Origin: Desulfomicrobium apsheronum
GTDB taxonomy: Bacteria; Desulfobacterota; Desulfovibrionia; Desulfovibrionales; Desulfomicrobiaceae
Length of the DNA stretch: 64,000 nucleotides
Direction of reading: 5' to 3'
Assembly: GCF_900114115.1 (NCBI RefSeq)
Contig: NZ_FORX01000003.1
Coordinates: 1-64,000, forward strand
Positions within the stretch are counted from its first letter, which is position 1. The number at the start of each line of letters is the position of its first letter. Positions 8,971-19,358 of the stretch are shown in pieces. The notes beneath the pieces were generated by a model. It was given only the letters and a program-made list of their open reading frames with translations. It was not told the DNA's origin and ran no database searches. The position numbers and the translations under genes were made by a program.

Positions 8971-10371
8971 TCAGGACACCCTCTGCACCCTTGGCGGTGG
9001 ACAGAGGTCTTGCTTGTCGCCAGCGACGAATACTTGATTCCGTCCTTTGGTTTTGGCTTCATAAAGTGCTGCGTCAGCGCGTCGCATCAAATCTTCCACA
9101 GTGTTCAATCCGTCGCTCAAAAAAGCTACGCCAAGACTGACCGTGAACTGGATGACGGCATTCTCCGTTTTGACCATCAGTTCAGAAATAGCTCGTCTCA
9201 CCCGCTCAGCGATGATTTCAGCCTCCCCCCGTTCCACCTCCGTGAGCACGATTCCGAATTCCTCTCCGCCAAGACGACCAAAGATATCTGTCGAACGAAG
9301 AATGGCGCGGCAGGTTTCAACCATCGCTTTCAAAACTTCGTCACCGGAGCTATGACCCCAAGTATCGTTGATGAGCTTGAAAGCGTCGACGTCAAGCATC
9401 AGGAAGGCCAGCATGGTTCCTTGCCTGCGACAGCGATGCAATTCGTGCTCCGCACGGGACAGGAACTCCCGGCGGTTGCTGATGGACGTCAGATGGTCCG
9501 TCGTCGCCAGTATGTACAGTTCCAGTTCGAGTTGCTTGCGTTTGGTGACGTTTTCAAGTTGGGTTATGAAATATGATGGTTGGCTCTTTTCATCGCGGAC
9601 TAGGGAAACGCTGAGAAGGACCCAGATGCTTTTTCCGGATCTGGTCACAAATCGTTTTTCAACCTGGTAGGATTTAACATGTCCGAGGAGGAGGCGCTCT
9701 TTCTGCCGTGCACCAAGCTCCGTATCCTCGGGCAGGACGAACTCGCACATGTTCTTGCCGATCAACTCGTGCTCGCCAAATTCTAGCATAGCGCACAGGG
9801 CGTGATTGGCCTTTAGCCAGGCCTCGTCCAGGCCAACCAACGCCATGCCGTTGGCCGCGTATTCAAAAGCGCTAGCGAAACGTTCCTCGCTTTCGCGCAA
9901 CACTGCTTCGGTCTTGCGGCGCATTTCTACTTCATGTTGGGCCGTGGCGTGCATGCGGGCGTAATCACGCAGGCGCATATGCGCCTCGGTCACATCCTGC
10001 ATAGTCATCAGCACTGCGTTTTGTCTGGACGTTTTTTCCTTGAAGGCACGCGCCACCGTGTGCTGCAAGCGCTCCATGCCACCGGGTAGACTGCTGGGGA
10101 TTATGCTGCCATGCAGTCGCGCGGAAAAAATGACAGGCGGACCACCCTGAAAAATCAGTTCAAATCTACTGGTGAATTTGGGTTCCAGAAGGTGGGGAAA
10201 AAATTCAGCCAAGTTGCGACCTACGATATTTGTTGCTGCGATCTTGGTCCATGACTCAATGCATCGATTCCAGAAACGAATCACATAGGTTTCGTCAAAG
10301 ATGCATACCCCCAGCGGCATGGCATGTAGCAGTGTGCAGTAACTGTCGTAGTCGAAGTTCGCGTCATTCAT
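8971..10371 (-). CDS. PAS-PAS-GGDEF diguanylate cyclase
   Basis: Two PAS domains (about 10-125 and 160-280) precede a GGDEF domain with the active-site motif GRLGGEEFGIVL. GGEEF indicates an active cyclase making cyclic di-GMP. The sequence RSTD lies five residues before GGEEF and forms a typical inhibitory I-site, so product feedback is expected. There is no membrane segment. Its ATG lies within the last codons of cheA (8-base overlap), which implies translational coupling and a functional link between the CheA pathway and c-di-GMP. Confidence 0.93.
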   Translation of the reverse strand: MNDANFDYDSYCTLLHAMPLGVCIFDETYVIRFWNRCIESWTKIAATNIVGRNLAEFFPHLLEPKFTSRFELIFQGGPPVIFSARLHGSIIPSSLPGGMERLQHTVARAFKEKTSRQNAVLMTMQDVTEAHMRLRDYARMHATAQHEVEMRRKTEAVLRESEERFASAFEYAANGMALVGLDEAWLKANHALCAMLEFGEHELIGKNMCEFVLPEDTELGARQKERLLLGHVKSYQVEKRFVTRSGKSIWVLLSVSLVRDEKSQPSYFITQLENVTKRKQLELELYILATTDHLTSISNRREFLSRAEHELHRCRRQGTMLAFLMLDVDAFKLINDTWGHSSGDEVLKAMVETCRAILRSTDIFGRLGGEEFGIVLTEVERGEAEIIAERVRRAISELMVKTENAVIQFTVSLGVAFLSDGLNTVEDLMRRADAALYEAKTKGRNQVFVAGDKQDLCPPPRVQRVS

Positions 10372-12055
10372 GGTTCATTTCCGATGCTGAGCCACAGGGC
10401 TTGATGTTCTTTTTGAGCTGAGCGCCAGCCGCCGATGCCTGGCGCAGACAAAGACGAATTATATCCGGAACGTCAAGCACCAGTGCCAAACTGCCATCCT
10501 CCGTCACGGCGCTGCCGAGGATGCCATCCAACCGGCCCAGAATCCGGCTGATCTGTTTCAGCACGATCTGCCGGTTCCCGACGATCCGGTCCACAATGAG
10601 CCCAAGGCGCATATCTCCGGCGCGGACAACCAGTACTGGAGCCAGCCCGGATGCAGGGGCATCCATGTTGAAAAAGGTTCTTAAGCAGACCAATGGCAAC
10701 ATTCCCTCTCGCACGCACAATGTGCCGCGTCCAAGCCGCAAAGTCACGGATTCCCGGCGTACCTCCAAGCATTCTTCTATGTTGGCGATCTGCAGGAAAA
10801 ATGAGTCATCGCCAATCATGATTTGCAGGGAATCAAGAATGGCGAGGGCCAAAGGCAGGCGGATGAACACAGTGGTGCCCTCTCCAGGAGTGGAGGAAAG
10901 GGAAATATCTCCTCGCAAGGCCCGGACTTCCTCTCGGGCTGCGTCCATTCCTACGCCTCGTCCGGAATAGGCGCTTACGCATGTCGCGGTTGACAGTCCG
11001 GGCATGAAGGCCAAATCAAGCAGGGAATCATCCTGCCCCTGAATGTGGTCAAGAGGGATGCCTCTGGCTAATGCCTGCTGGTGTAACTTTTCCCGGTTCA
11101 CGCCCCGACCGTCGTCCCGAATCACAATCTCCACATCGGCACCCACCTGTCGTGCCTCAACGCGAATCTGACCGGTTTGAGGCTTGCCGAGAGCGTTGCG
11201 CTCATCCGGAGTCTCGATTCCATGGTCGACGGCATTGCGCAGCACATGGGTGAGCGGAGCATGCAGTCGCTCCATGGCCGTCTTGTCCAGTTCAGTGTCC
11301 TCTCCAGTCAACGTTAGTGACACTTGCTTGCCGGTCTGCGCAGCCATATCACGAACGAGACGGCGAATTTTGGCGAACATGGGCTTTAAAGCGACCAAAC
11401 GCAGGGCCATGATCTGGTCTCGTAAACAGCTTAAATTGCGTTCCAGTTCTTCGGCCAGAGCATCCAAGTCGCGATGCCGGCGAGACAGAGCGGTCAAGCG
11501 AGCCTGGAAAGCGGCCAGCTCTCCCAACTGGTCCACCAATATGTCGAGTTTGGACGCTGGAATTGTCAGTTGCACCAGTTGCAAACCCGGCTCGGGACCA
11601 CCTGCTGGTCGCACGGACTTTGCGCTGTTTTCCATGCAGGCAACGTTCGTGCTCTCCCTACTTTCAGCGTCCTGCTCTGTGGCCAAGAATCGCTCCAATA
11701 GCATAAGGCTCTCGGAAGCATCCTTGTCTTCAGCCTCAAGGGGCCGCGAAATCATCCGACGCAAGCAATCGAAGACTTGCAGGAGGGCGTCGATCAAAAT
11801 CCGCGACAAGTCGATGCGACCGGAACGAACCAGATGCAACACATCTTCCGCCTGATGAGCGAGATCCGCAATCTTGACAAAACCCATTGTCGCCGCATCG
11901 GCTTTGATAGAGTGCGCAGCTCGGAAAATAGCATCTATCGATGACGCGGATTTGTCCTGTTCCAAAGACAGTACGTGCTGTTCGATGTTTGTGAGCTGTT
12001 CTACACAGCTGATGGTGAATGCGTTCAGCAGTTCAACGTCCAGACTCATGGTCAT
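10364..12055 (-). CDS. cheA: CheA-type chemotaxis histidine kinase
   Basis: The 563-residue protein has an N-terminal Hpt domain with the phosphoacceptor His in RAAHSIKADAATMGF. A linker replaces the P2 docking domain, then come the P3 dimerisation helices (about 180-250), a HATPase domain (HVLRNAVDHGIET, DDGRGVN, GRGVGMDAAREEVRAL) and a C-terminal CheW-like domain (about 400-535). The absence of a clear P2 suggests direct Hpt-receiver transfer. It is third in the leftward operon receiver-cheC-cheA-cyclase and overlaps the cyclase. No separate cheW, cheR or cheB lies in this window. Confidence 0.93.
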   Translation of the reverse strand: MTMSLDVELLNAFTISCVEQLTNIEQHVLSLEQDKSASSIDAIFRAAHSIKADAATMGFVKIADLAHQAEDVLHLVRSGRIDLSRILIDALLQVFDCLRRMISRPLEAEDKDASESLMLLERFLATEQDAESRESTNVACMENSAKSVRPAGGPEPGLQLVQLTIPASKLDILVDQLGELAAFQARLTALSRRHRDLDALAEELERNLSCLRDQIMALRLVALKPMFAKIRRLVRDMAAQTGKQVSLTLTGEDTELDKTAMERLHAPLTHVLRNAVDHGIETPDERNALGKPQTGQIRVEARQVGADVEIVIRDDGRGVNREKLHQQALARGIPLDHIQGQDDSLLDLAFMPGLSTATCVSAYSGRGVGMDAAREEVRALRGDISLSSTPGEGTTVFIRLPLALAILDSLQIMIGDDSFFLQIANIEECLEVRRESVTLRLGRGTLCVREGMLPLVCLRTFFNMDAPASGLAPVLVVRAGDMRLGLIVDRIVGNRQIVLKQISRILGRLDGILGSAVTEDGSLALVLDVPDIIRLCLRQASAAGAQLKKNIKPCGSASEMNHE

Positions 12056-12077
12056 TCCGTTCCGTCCGTGTCCACGT

Positions 12078-12698
12078 TCAGATCATACCGAGTTTGGCGT
12101 CGATTTTTTCGAGGAGTGCTTGCAGCGTTGTGGAATTGAAGAAAATAAAGACCTCGCCTTCCACGAGATGCTCGGTGATAAGGAAATTGGCGCGGATGAA
12201 AATGATGATTCTGTCCTCTCTATCGCCAGTGGGCAGAACCTTAATGATGTCATCCTCAAAATAATCGGGCGGCATGTAGTCGATGTGTTCGGAGAGCATG
12301 TTGGCGATGGAACCCATGACTCCGTTCAGAACGATATTGCCCACTTCCTGCAGTGTCCCTATGCGGAGCGAGTCCATGTCCAGGCAGAAGTCTTCCTGGC
12401 CGACGAGCAAAGATACCAGATTGGAGGCGCTTTGAGATGAAAAGACAAGCGCCGTCACGCCTTCAAAGGCACCCCCGAAAGCAATATTGATGGCCACGCC
12501 TTTGCCCCAATCACAGGTGCTGGGTTGGGAAGCGAGTTCGGCGTGGGAGAGAACCAAAATTTCCGGAACCTGCAGCGTGACGTGGGAATTGACCATCTGA
12601 TTGAGCACGCCCGCAGCGTTGCCAACCCCGATGTTGATTAATTCACGGAGCACGTCGTATTGGTACTCGCTGATGTCGATGGAGGATGAATTTCTCAT
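12078..12698 (-). CDS. cheC: CheC-family CheY-P phosphatase
   Basis: The 206-residue protein has both conserved E-x2-N signatures of the CheC/CheX/FliY family: ELINIGVGNAAGVLNQM near residue 17 and LQEVGNIVLNGVMGSI near 115. Two such sites are typical of CheC. CheC proteins dephosphorylate CheY-P and bind CheD; a cheD gene lies 7.5 kb away on the other side of the IS21 element. It starts four bases after the receiver gene stop and precedes cheA by 22 bases. Confidence 0.88.
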   Translation of the reverse strand: MRNSSSIDISEYQYDVLRELINIGVGNAAGVLNQMVNSHVTLQVPEILVLSHAELASQPSTCDWGKGVAINIAFGGAFEGVTALVFSSQSASNLVSLLVGQEDFCLDMDSLRIGTLQEVGNIVLNGVMGSIANMLSEHIDYMPPDYFEDDIIKVLPTGDREDRIIIFIRANFLITEHLVEGEVFIFFNSTTLQALLEKIDAKLGMI

Positions 12699-12702
12699 AA
12701 CG

Positions 12703-13077
12703 TCAGTTCTTGGAAATCAATTGATTCAGGGCATCAAGAACTTCCTGCTCTTTTGGGGGCTTGGAGAGGATTTTGCGGGCACCAAGCGCAAAACAACGCT
12801 CCCTGGTAGTTTCTTGAATGTCTGCTGTTATAACCACAATATCCGTTTCCAGACCTTCCTGGCTCGCAGCCTCCAGTACTTCCAGTCCGGAAAGTTCAGG
12901 CATATTCAAATCCAGTAAAGCCAAATCCGGTTTATGACTGCGCAGTATGTCGAGCGCTTCCAGTCCATTCTTTGCTTCAATGAAGTCATACTGCTGAGCC
13001 TTCACAATTTTTGATAAAACCAAACGTTGAAATAATGAATCATCCGCAATAAGTATTTTGGCCACGCTTATCTCCAA
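12703..13077 (-). CDS. CheY-like single-domain response regulator
   Basis: This is a stand-alone receiver of 124 residues. The phosphoacceptor Asp is in LALLDLNMPELSG, the conserved acidic pair is in LIADDS and the Lys is in KILSKPPKE. It is the first gene of the operon with cheC, cheA and the cyclase, and is the likely phosphate acceptor from CheA and substrate of CheC. Confidence 0.92.
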   Translation of the reverse strand: MEISVAKILIADDSLFQRLVLSKIVKAQQYDFIEAKNGLEALDILRSHKPDLALLDLNMPELSGLEVLEAASQEGLETDIVVITADIQETTRERCFALGARKILSKPPKEQEVLDALNQLISKN

Positions 13078-13149
13078 TAATGTAAATATTGATAATTAAT
13101 TTTAAGTATAAATATACGTGTGTATTTTTAAAATTAATATTTTATTATT

Positions 13150-13199
13150 AAAAAAATTCGACTTTCGGGGTTAGCCATTAGCAGCTAACCCCGAAAGTC
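13150..13199 (-). terminator. Strong terminator of the chemoreceptor gene
   Basis: A perfect 15-bp inverted repeat (13160-13174 with 13185-13199, 10-base loop) is followed on the minus strand by a run of seven T. It ends the chemoreceptor transcript and separates it from the cheA operon, whose first gene starts at 13077. Confidence 0.9.
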
Positions 13200-13215
13200 A
13201 AGTATTGATATTCAT

Positions 13216-15219
13216 TTAGTTCAATCGAAAACGATGCACTAAGCTTTCTAATTGAATGGATAAGGCAGATAAATTTTGAGCGCCGACATTTACTTCTTTA
13301 CTAGCTGTAGTCATATTCATAGTGGTCGAGTGGACTTCGGCGATATCTTGCGCAATAGATTGTGAAACAGTAGCGCTTTCAGTCACGAGGCTATTGGCAT
13401 TTTGAACGCCAAGAGTTGCTTCGGCTATGTTTTGAACAATTTCACGCGTCGTAACTGCCTGTTCATTTATAGATGTTGATATTGTTTCAATGATCTCTCC
13501 TACATCTCCTATGACCTTGGTGATGTCCTCAACTACGTGTTGCGCAGAATTTGTAGAAGCTTGAATCGCCGTGATTCTTTGGCGAATATGGTCGGCGGAA
13601 TCAGTGGTCTGTCTTGCCAGTTCCTTGATCTCATTGGCCACAACGGCGAATCCCTTGCCAGCCTCTCCGGCCCGAGCAGCTTCAATCGTTGCATTGAGGG
13701 CGAGTAAGTTGGTTTGCGAAGAAATTGCGGTGATAGTTTCCGTGACCTTGCCTATGTCTTGAGCTGTCACAACCAGTTGCTGCATTATTTCACTCATGCC
13801 TTTGGCTTGGTCCGTGGCGTTAGTGCTGGTGGAATGGGCTTTAACTGAAAAGCCAGCTATATCGCTGATGGTGGAGCTCATTTCCTCTGCCGCTGAAGCC
13901 ACCGTGGTAAGATTAGCAGATGTCTGTTCCATACTAGCTGCCACTGAAGAAGTATTGGCGCTCATCTCCTCTGCAGCTGCAGATACAGTGGAGGATCGAT
14001 TGGTCGTGTCCTCGGCCCCGTCGGAAACCTGCGCGGAAAGAGATGCCATTTGCGTGCTGGTATTGGCAAGAGATGCGGCGTTAACTTGAATTTCGACCAT
14101 CATCTCCTTCAGGTGCTGGACAAAATTATTGAAATATTTTGCTAGCATGCCCAGTTCATCTTTTGCTTCAGGCAGACGGACAGTCAGGTCACCATCTCCT
14201 TCAGCAATATCTTTTAGAGATGCGACAACCATATTGATGCGTTTGACGATATTGTAGGAAAAGAAACTCGTGACTACAATGGCGCACACCGTCAGGACTG
14301 CCATAAGGCTGAGACTGATGGTTAGGGTGCGAGTCATATTGGCCTGTTCTGCTTCCAGACGTTTACTCAGCTTGGTGCTTTCATCTGTGATGACTTGTTC
14401 TATGTCGTCAATTTTTAAACTCATCTGTCGAAAAAATTTTGAGCCAGGAATCTCGAACCCCCCATTTTGCGCCTTCAGCAGCAAGACGCGTAACATGCTT
14501 TCCACTTCCTGCCATGGGTCGGATTTTGGCAGATTGCCAAGTTTCTCTGTGGAATCTTGACTCAGGACTAGTGCTGGAGAGCTTAAGCCCACATCAATCT
14601 CGCTTTTCAGACGGATGAGCAGTTCAAACTGATCGTTTGTCAACGGTGCATTCAGAGTCAACAAACTTGAGCCATTGGCGCGCAGCTGTCCAGCGCTCTC
14701 TTTGGCAACTTCAAGAATCATAAGTGATCCGAGAAGCTTGCCTAGAGCACGCGCGGTCGGGCCATTGGGAATCAGTCCTTGCATTTCAATAAGTTCTTGA
14801 ATCAACTCCGTGTATTCGGCAATTTGGCGAGGGCGCAGTGCAGGCTGTTTTTCAGAGTAATTCGCACGCAACTGTTTCAGGCGTGTAGCAATTTTGACAT
14901 GTTTTAGTTTTTCGCTGTCTGGCAAAACGGCCTGTGACAGATTCTGTACAAACGCAGGCAGAGCAGAATCAGTTTTCTGCCGGAATTCTTGGACCTGAAT
15001 AAACTCTGATCCGCCTGTCATAAATAATGCAGTGCCGCCGCGTTCACGTTGAAGATGCCCGATTAAATTTGAAGTTGCTTGGAAGAGATGAATATTCTTG
15101 CCCATTGCGTTGAATATAGAATGGTCTTTAATCACTTGAGATAGATTCACGCCAATAATAATGAAGAATGCGAGTAGCGGGACAAATCCTATTAACAAAA
15201 TTTTATGCATAATTTTCAT
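13216..15219 (-). CDS. NIT-domain methyl-accepting chemotaxis protein
   Basis: The start at 15219 ([12 protein letters not shown]) has an AAAGGA site; a longer frame to 15276 lacks one. A first membrane helix (about 5-27) is followed by an extracytoplasmic NIT-type domain with the family signature [16 protein letters not shown] second membrane helix lies near 293-317, then HAMP ([15 protein letters not shown]) and the signalling domain with the hairpin tip [22 protein letters not shown] domains are associated with nitrate/nitrite sensing in some proteins; the ligand here is not known. It is monocistronic, with its own terminator, and is the only receptor in the cluster. Confidence 0.92.
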   Translation of the reverse strand: MKIMHKILLIGFVPLLAFFIIIGVNLSQVIKDHSIFNAMGKNIHLFQATSNLIGHLQRERGGTALFMTGGSEFIQVQEFRQKTDSALPAFVQNLSQAVLPDSEKLKHVKIATRLKQLRANYSEKQPALRPRQIAEYTELIQELIEMQGLIPNGPTARALGKLLGSLMILEVAKESAGQLRANGSSLLTLNAPLTNDQFELLIRLKSEIDVGLSSPALVLSQDSTEKLGNLPKSDPWQEVESMLRVLLLKAQNGGFEIPGSKFFRQMSLKIDDIEQVITDESTKLSKRLEAEQANMTRTLTISLSLMAVLTVCAIVVTSFFSYNIVKRINMVVASLKDIAEGDGDLTVRLPEAKDELGMLAKYFNNFVQHLKEMMVEIQVNAASLANTSTQMASLSAQVSDGAEDTTNRSSTVSAAAEEMSANTSSVAASMEQTSANLTTVASAAEEMSSTISDIAGFSVKAHSTSTNATDQAKGMSEIMQQLVVTAQDIGKVTETITAISSQTNLLALNATIEAARAGEAGKGFAVVANEIKELARQTTDSADHIRQRITAIQASTNSAQHVVEDITKVIGDVGEIIETISTSINEQAVTTREIVQNIAEATLGVQNANSLVTESATVSQSIAQDIAEVHSTTMNMTTASKEVNVGAQNLSALSIQLESLVHRFRLN

Positions 15220-15333
15220 ATTTTTTCCTTTATAAGAATATATTGAATGTGTATATATACAAGTAATATTCGCCATTATTTCTTTTTAAAAACGAAGTAT
15301 ATTGGTAAGTTTTTCTCTATGAGAATTTGGATT

Positions 15334-17286
15334 TCAAAATTGAGCATCGGTTTCACTTTTTTTACATACTGTCGCAAGCGCATGCTTCAAGTCGTCCAGA
15401 TGGACCGGCTTGCTGATATAGTGATCCATGCCGACTGCGAGAAATTTTTCCCGGTCACCAGCCATAGCAAATGAGGTCATGGCAATAATGGGAATGTCAG
15501 CTTTTGCTCCGACTCCCGAGTTCCGGATTATTTTCGTAGCCTCAATTCCGTCCATGACCGGCATTTGGATGTCCATGAGGATACAATCGAAATCCTCTGA
15601 TTTCCATAGTTCAATTGCTTCGAGTCCGTTCTCTGCCGTGGATAAGCGCACTCCTGATTTTTCAAACAGCTTCTCCATGAAAAACTGGCTGGAAAGATCG
15701 TCTTCGACCAGCAGGACGTTGGCTGGTGTCAGGTTTTTTAGTGCCTCGTTCGGCTGTACGTTTTTGAATTGGGTAGCCAATTCAGAGCGAGCAAAGGGGA
15801 GGATTACATAAGCAGATGTTCCTTCCTCGGGCAATGTGTCAATATTAATATGTCCGCCCATGAGGGCGACTAGGCGTTTGACAATAGCTAGGCCAAGTCC
15901 AGCTCCTTGGTTAGCTCTGGTGTAAGTTGAATCGACCTGCACAAATGGCGTGAAAAGATCCTTGAGCCTGTCCTCCGGGATGCCGATACCAGTGTCATGG
16001 ACACAGAAAGCGATTCGGATTTCGTCGGATCTCGGTGAGTTGATCTGAAAAATTTCAAGGGCGATTGTGCCTTGGCCGGTGAATTTGAAGGCGTTGCCTA
16101 CTAGGTTGAAAAGGATCTGGCGAATCCTTGCCTCATCCCCAGTGAGGATCTCCGGTGTGCTTGGGTCAATGCGGCATATCAGGGGGACTTTTTTATCTTT
16201 GTAAATGACATTAAATAGTTCCGTGACAGACTCTAAAAGATCGCTGACGAGAAACCCTTTTTGTTCGAACTCAAGTCTTCCCGTCTCAATTTTGGAGATG
16301 TCTAGGATGTCTGTGAGTAGCCTTGTCAGCCGGTTCGTCGAGCGGACGGCCATGTAAATATATTCTTTCTGCTCCTGATTCAGATCGGTAGTCTGTAGGA
16401 GCTGCATCATGCCGTGGATGCCGTTAAGCGGAGTGCGGATCTCATGGCTCATGTTTGCCAAAAATTCGGATTTGGTCTTGGTAGCGGCTTCCGCCCTTTC
16501 CTTTTCTTTGATTAGAGCCTGTTCAGTATTTTTTTGAGCATTAATAAGTTCAGTATAGACAATCAAACCGCCTATGGTTCCATCTTCTTCAAACCATGGA
16601 CGACATTCCCAGCGGGTCCAATCAACTCTTCCGTCCTGGCGAGTAAATGGATCATCTTCTTCGGAGATGACCTCACCACTCAAAACTCTTTGGTGAACAT
16701 CTTTCCACTTTTGAGGTAATTCTGGAAAAACTTCGTAATGATTTTTTCCAATTATATCTTTTTTTTCAACTTTATAATCTCGAATATATTTATCGCTAAC
16801 ATATATATAGTTCATATTCTTGTCATGAACAGCTATCGCGCTTTTGCTGTGTTCAATAATATATTTCATCAATTCATGAGCATGATCAAGTTTTTTTTGA
16901 ATATTTATTTTTTTTGTTATATCTCTGCATATACACAGAATAAATTTTTTATTTTCAATAAAAGAGGCACTAGATGATATTTCTACATAAAAAATAGATT
17001 TGTCTTTTCTTATATGTTTGGTCGTGAAAAAATCACCTTCAGAAGTGACCTTTTCAATCATATTAAGAGTCGAAATTTTGTCTAATCCCGCCTCCCAATC
17101 GCAGACATGGAGATTTTTTACTTCTTCTTGGGTATAGCCTAGCATATTTGCAAATTTTGAATTTGCTTCGTAAACATTGCCATATTCATCCAGTATGACA
17201 ATTCCATCCCTATGTTGTTCTAAAAGAACTCTGTAAAATAATATTTCGCGCTTGCTTGAATTTTGATCAGATAATTTTTTGTCCAT
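15334..17286 (-). CDS. PAS-PAS hybrid histidine kinase with receiver
   Basis: The 650-residue soluble protein has two PAS domains (about 15-130 and 135-250), HisKA with [20 protein letters not shown], a HATPase domain ([36 protein letters not shown]) and a C-terminal receiver with the acceptor Asp in [16 protein letters not shown]. No Hpt domain is present, so phosphate must go to a separate Hpt protein if this is a relay. The kinase-receiver module closely resembles that of the 945-residue kinase across the IS element, suggesting duplication. Confidence 0.92.
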   Translation of the reverse strand: MDKKLSDQNSSKREILFYRVLLEQHRDGIVILDEYGNVYEANSKFANMLGYTQEEVKNLHVCDWEAGLDKISTLNMIEKVTSEGDFFTTKHIRKDKSIFYVEISSSASFIENKKFILCICRDITKKINIQKKLDHAHELMKYIIEHSKSAIAVHDKNMNYIYVSDKYIRDYKVEKKDIIGKNHYEVFPELPQKWKDVHQRVLSGEVISEEDDPFTRQDGRVDWTRWECRPWFEEDGTIGGLIVYTELINAQKNTEQALIKEKERAEAATKTKSEFLANMSHEIRTPLNGIHGMMQLLQTTDLNQEQKEYIYMAVRSTNRLTRLLTDILDISKIETGRLEFEQKGFLVSDLLESVTELFNVIYKDKKVPLICRIDPSTPEILTGDEARIRQILFNLVGNAFKFTGQGTIALEIFQINSPRSDEIRIAFCVHDTGIGIPEDRLKDLFTPFVQVDSTYTRANQGAGLGLAIVKRLVALMGGHINIDTLPEEGTSAYVILPFARSELATQFKNVQPNEALKNLTPANVLLVEDDLSSQFFMEKLFEKSGVRLSTAENGLEAIELWKSEDFDCILMDIQMPVMDGIEATKIIRNSGVGAKADIPIIAMTSFAMAGDREKFLAVGMDHYISKPVHLDDLKHALATVCKKSETDAQF

Positions 17287-17593
17287 ACGTACAATTTTTC
17301 CTGACTTTTAAATTTCAAAATCTTGAAATAAAATTTTTTAAAAAGCCCAGTGTTTTGGGATTAGTTTTTATGCATCTCAATGGTAAATTTCAAAAGATTT
17401 ATCTGTCAGTTACTATAATTTTGTTTGAATTACAAAAAAAAATAACTTGGCGATAAAATAGTAGACAACAAAGGAGACGGAAGATGATCGTAGCGTGACG
17501 GGAGGCATTCCATTGAATCTTTAGTTGACTAAATTGATCGGAATTTTGTAGCAAATTTAATGACATTTTTATAAAAAACCATTATTGAGTATA
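17287..17593. other. AT-rich intergenic stretch upstream of IS21
   Basis: No gene is seen. This AT-rich stretch lies between the leftward hybrid kinase and the IS21 element. Before insertion it would have been continuous with the cheD upstream region, so it may hold promoters for both divergent genes. Confidence 0.4.
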
Positions 17594-17601
17594 GTTATTT
17601 A
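17594..17601. repeat. IS21 target site duplication, left copy
   Basis: GTTATTTA lies directly before the left IS end and is repeated exactly at 20214-20221 after the right end. An 8-bp duplication is within the range known for IS21-family transposition and marks a recent insertion. Confidence 0.9.
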
Positions 17602-17606
17602 TGCGT

Positions 17607-17719
17607 ATTCCGGTCCAAACTGACCACGGATTCCGGCGGAAACTGACCACCGATTCCACGGGAAACTGACCACGGATTCCACGGCAAACTGACCACCGAT
17701 TCCGGAACAAACTGACCAG
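17607..17719 (+). repeat. Five tandem transposase-binding units at IS21 left end
   Basis: Five imperfect copies of a roughly 23-bp unit built on ATTCCGG...AAACTGACCA occur in tandem. At least two or three related units in inverse orientation lie at the right end (about 20150-20207). Such multiple terminal repeats are known for IS21 and bind IstA. Confidence 0.85.
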
Positions 17720-17804
17720 CCCCAACGGCGTCAGACTCGGTGGAAAAATTCGCAGCGGATGCGGCGCTGGATAACTCGGGCATACTCCTTTTCAGGAGGT
17801 GCCC

Positions 17805-19358
17805 ATGCCCAATTCGAGGTTATCCATGCGCAAGATCAAAGACGTTTTACGACTGCATTTCGACCGGGACCTGTCCGCACGCCAGATCGGCCTCAGTCTC
17901 AAGATCTCACACAACACCGTCTCCGAGTACCTACGCAGGGCTCAGGTTGCCAACCTCAGTTGGCCGTTGCCGCCAAGCCTGTCCGACTCAGAGCTTGAAA
18001 ACCTGCTCTTTCCATCCCTGCCGCCAAGTTCCGTGAAGCGACCGGAACCGAACTGGGCCGACGTCCACATAGAGCGCAAGCGCCGTTCCGTGACCCTGCT
18101 TCTGCTCTGGGATGAGTACAAGGCGCAGCATCCTGACGGCCTGCAATACAGTTGCTTCTGCGCTCGCTACCGAGCCTTCGTGGGCAAACTCAAGCCATCC
18201 ATGCGCCAGGTCCACGTGGCCGGAGAGAAGGCCTTCATCGACTACGCGGGCCAGACCATCCCCATTCAAGACCCATTCAGCGGCGAGGTTCGTGAGGCCC
18301 AAATTTTTGTGGCCGTGCTCGGCGCCAGCAACTTCACCTTTGCCGAGGCCACGTGGACACAGAGCCTGCCGGACTGGATCGGCTCCCATGTCCGTACCTT
18401 CACCTTTCTCGGCGGTGTTCCGCATCTGCTTGTCCCCGACAATCTGCGGTCGGGCGTCAATAAGGCCTGCCGCTATGAGCCCGACATCAATCCAACCTAC
18501 GACGACATGGCGGCCCATTACGGTGCAGCCGTCATCCCGGCCAGAGTGCGCAAACCTAAAGACAAGGCCAAGGTCGAGGTCGCCGTGCAAATCGTGGAGC
18601 GCTGGATTCTGGCGAGGTTGCGCAATCGAGTCTTCCTATCCTTGAACGAGGCCAACCGTGCCATCGCCGCCTTGGTGACTGACCTCAACACCCGACCGTT
18701 CAAAAAGTTGCCCGGCAACAGGAGAGAGGCTTTCGAAACGCTGGACAAGCCGGCACTCCTGCCGCTGCCGTGCGCCCCTTACGTCTTTGCCGAGTGGAAG
18801 CAGGCCACCGTCAACATCGACTACCATGTCGAAGTAGACGGGCATTATTACTCCGTGCCGTGCAGCCTCATCAAAAAACGTATCGACGTCCGGATCACGG
18901 CCACCACCGTTGAATGCTTCCACAAGGGCCAACGTGTGGCTGCCCATCCCCGGTCCATGCAGAAAGGACGGCATACGACCGTCATGGAGCACATGCCCAA
19001 AAGTCACCAAGAGTACGCGGGCTGGACCCCGGAGCGCCTCGCGCAATGGGCGCTAACGCTCGGCCCCAATGTCTCTGCGTTGACGGAAGCCATCATGGGT
19101 TCACGCAAACACCCCGTACAGGGCTACAGATCCTGCCTGGGCGTCATCGGCCTGGCCAAGGAGCACGGATCCGCACGCCTGGACGCGGCCTGTGAGCGGG
19201 CGCTGCATCTGGGAGCCCTTTCCCAGAAAAGTCTCAAGTCCATCCTCAAGACCGGCCTGGACCGTCTGCCGTTGCCGATCCACAACGCCGACCAGACTCC
19301 CATACCCCACGACAACGTGCGTGGTCCGGAATACTACCGCAAGGAGGCCTCATGCTGA
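17805..19358 (+). CDS. istA: IS21 transposase IstA
   Basis: The 517-residue protein has an N-terminal HTH (RDLSARQIGLSLKISHNTVS) and an integrase-type catalytic core. The DDE residues are visible in AFIDYAGQTI, LLVPDNLRSGV and KAKVEVAVQIVERW. A C-terminal beta region binds DNA. A GTG six bases earlier overlaps the AGGAGG site, so the ATG at 17805 is the likelier start. IstA cuts and joins the element ends. It overlaps istB by 7 bases. Confidence 0.93.
   Translation: MPNSRLSMRKIKDVLRLHFDRDLSARQIGLSLKISHNTVSEYLRRAQVANLSWPLPPSLSDSELENLLFPSLPPSSVKRPEPNWADVHIERKRRSVTLLLLWDEYKAQHPDGLQYSCFCARYRAFVGKLKPSMRQVHVAGEKAFIDYAGQTIPIQDPFSGEVREAQIFVAVLGASNFTFAEATWTQSLPDWIGSHVRTFTFLGGVPHLLVPDNLRSGVNKACRYEPDINPTYDDMAAHYGAAVIPARVRKPKDKAKVEVAVQIVERWILARLRNRVFLSLNEANRAIAALVTDLNTRPFKKLPGNRREAFETLDKPALLPLPCAPYVFAEWKQATVNIDYHVEVDGHYYSVPCSLIKKRIDVRITATTVECFHKGQRVAAHPRSMQKGRHTTVMEHMPKSHQEYAGWTPERLAQWALTLGPNVSALTEAIMGSRKHPVQGYRSCLGVIGLAKEHGSARLDAACERALHLGALSQKSLKSILKTGLDRLPLPIHNADQTPIPHDNVRGPEYYRKEASC

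Noticed and set aside
17607-17719. CRISPR-like array of five 23-bp repeats
   Set aside because: The units are directly adjacent without spacers and match the ends of the IS21 element.
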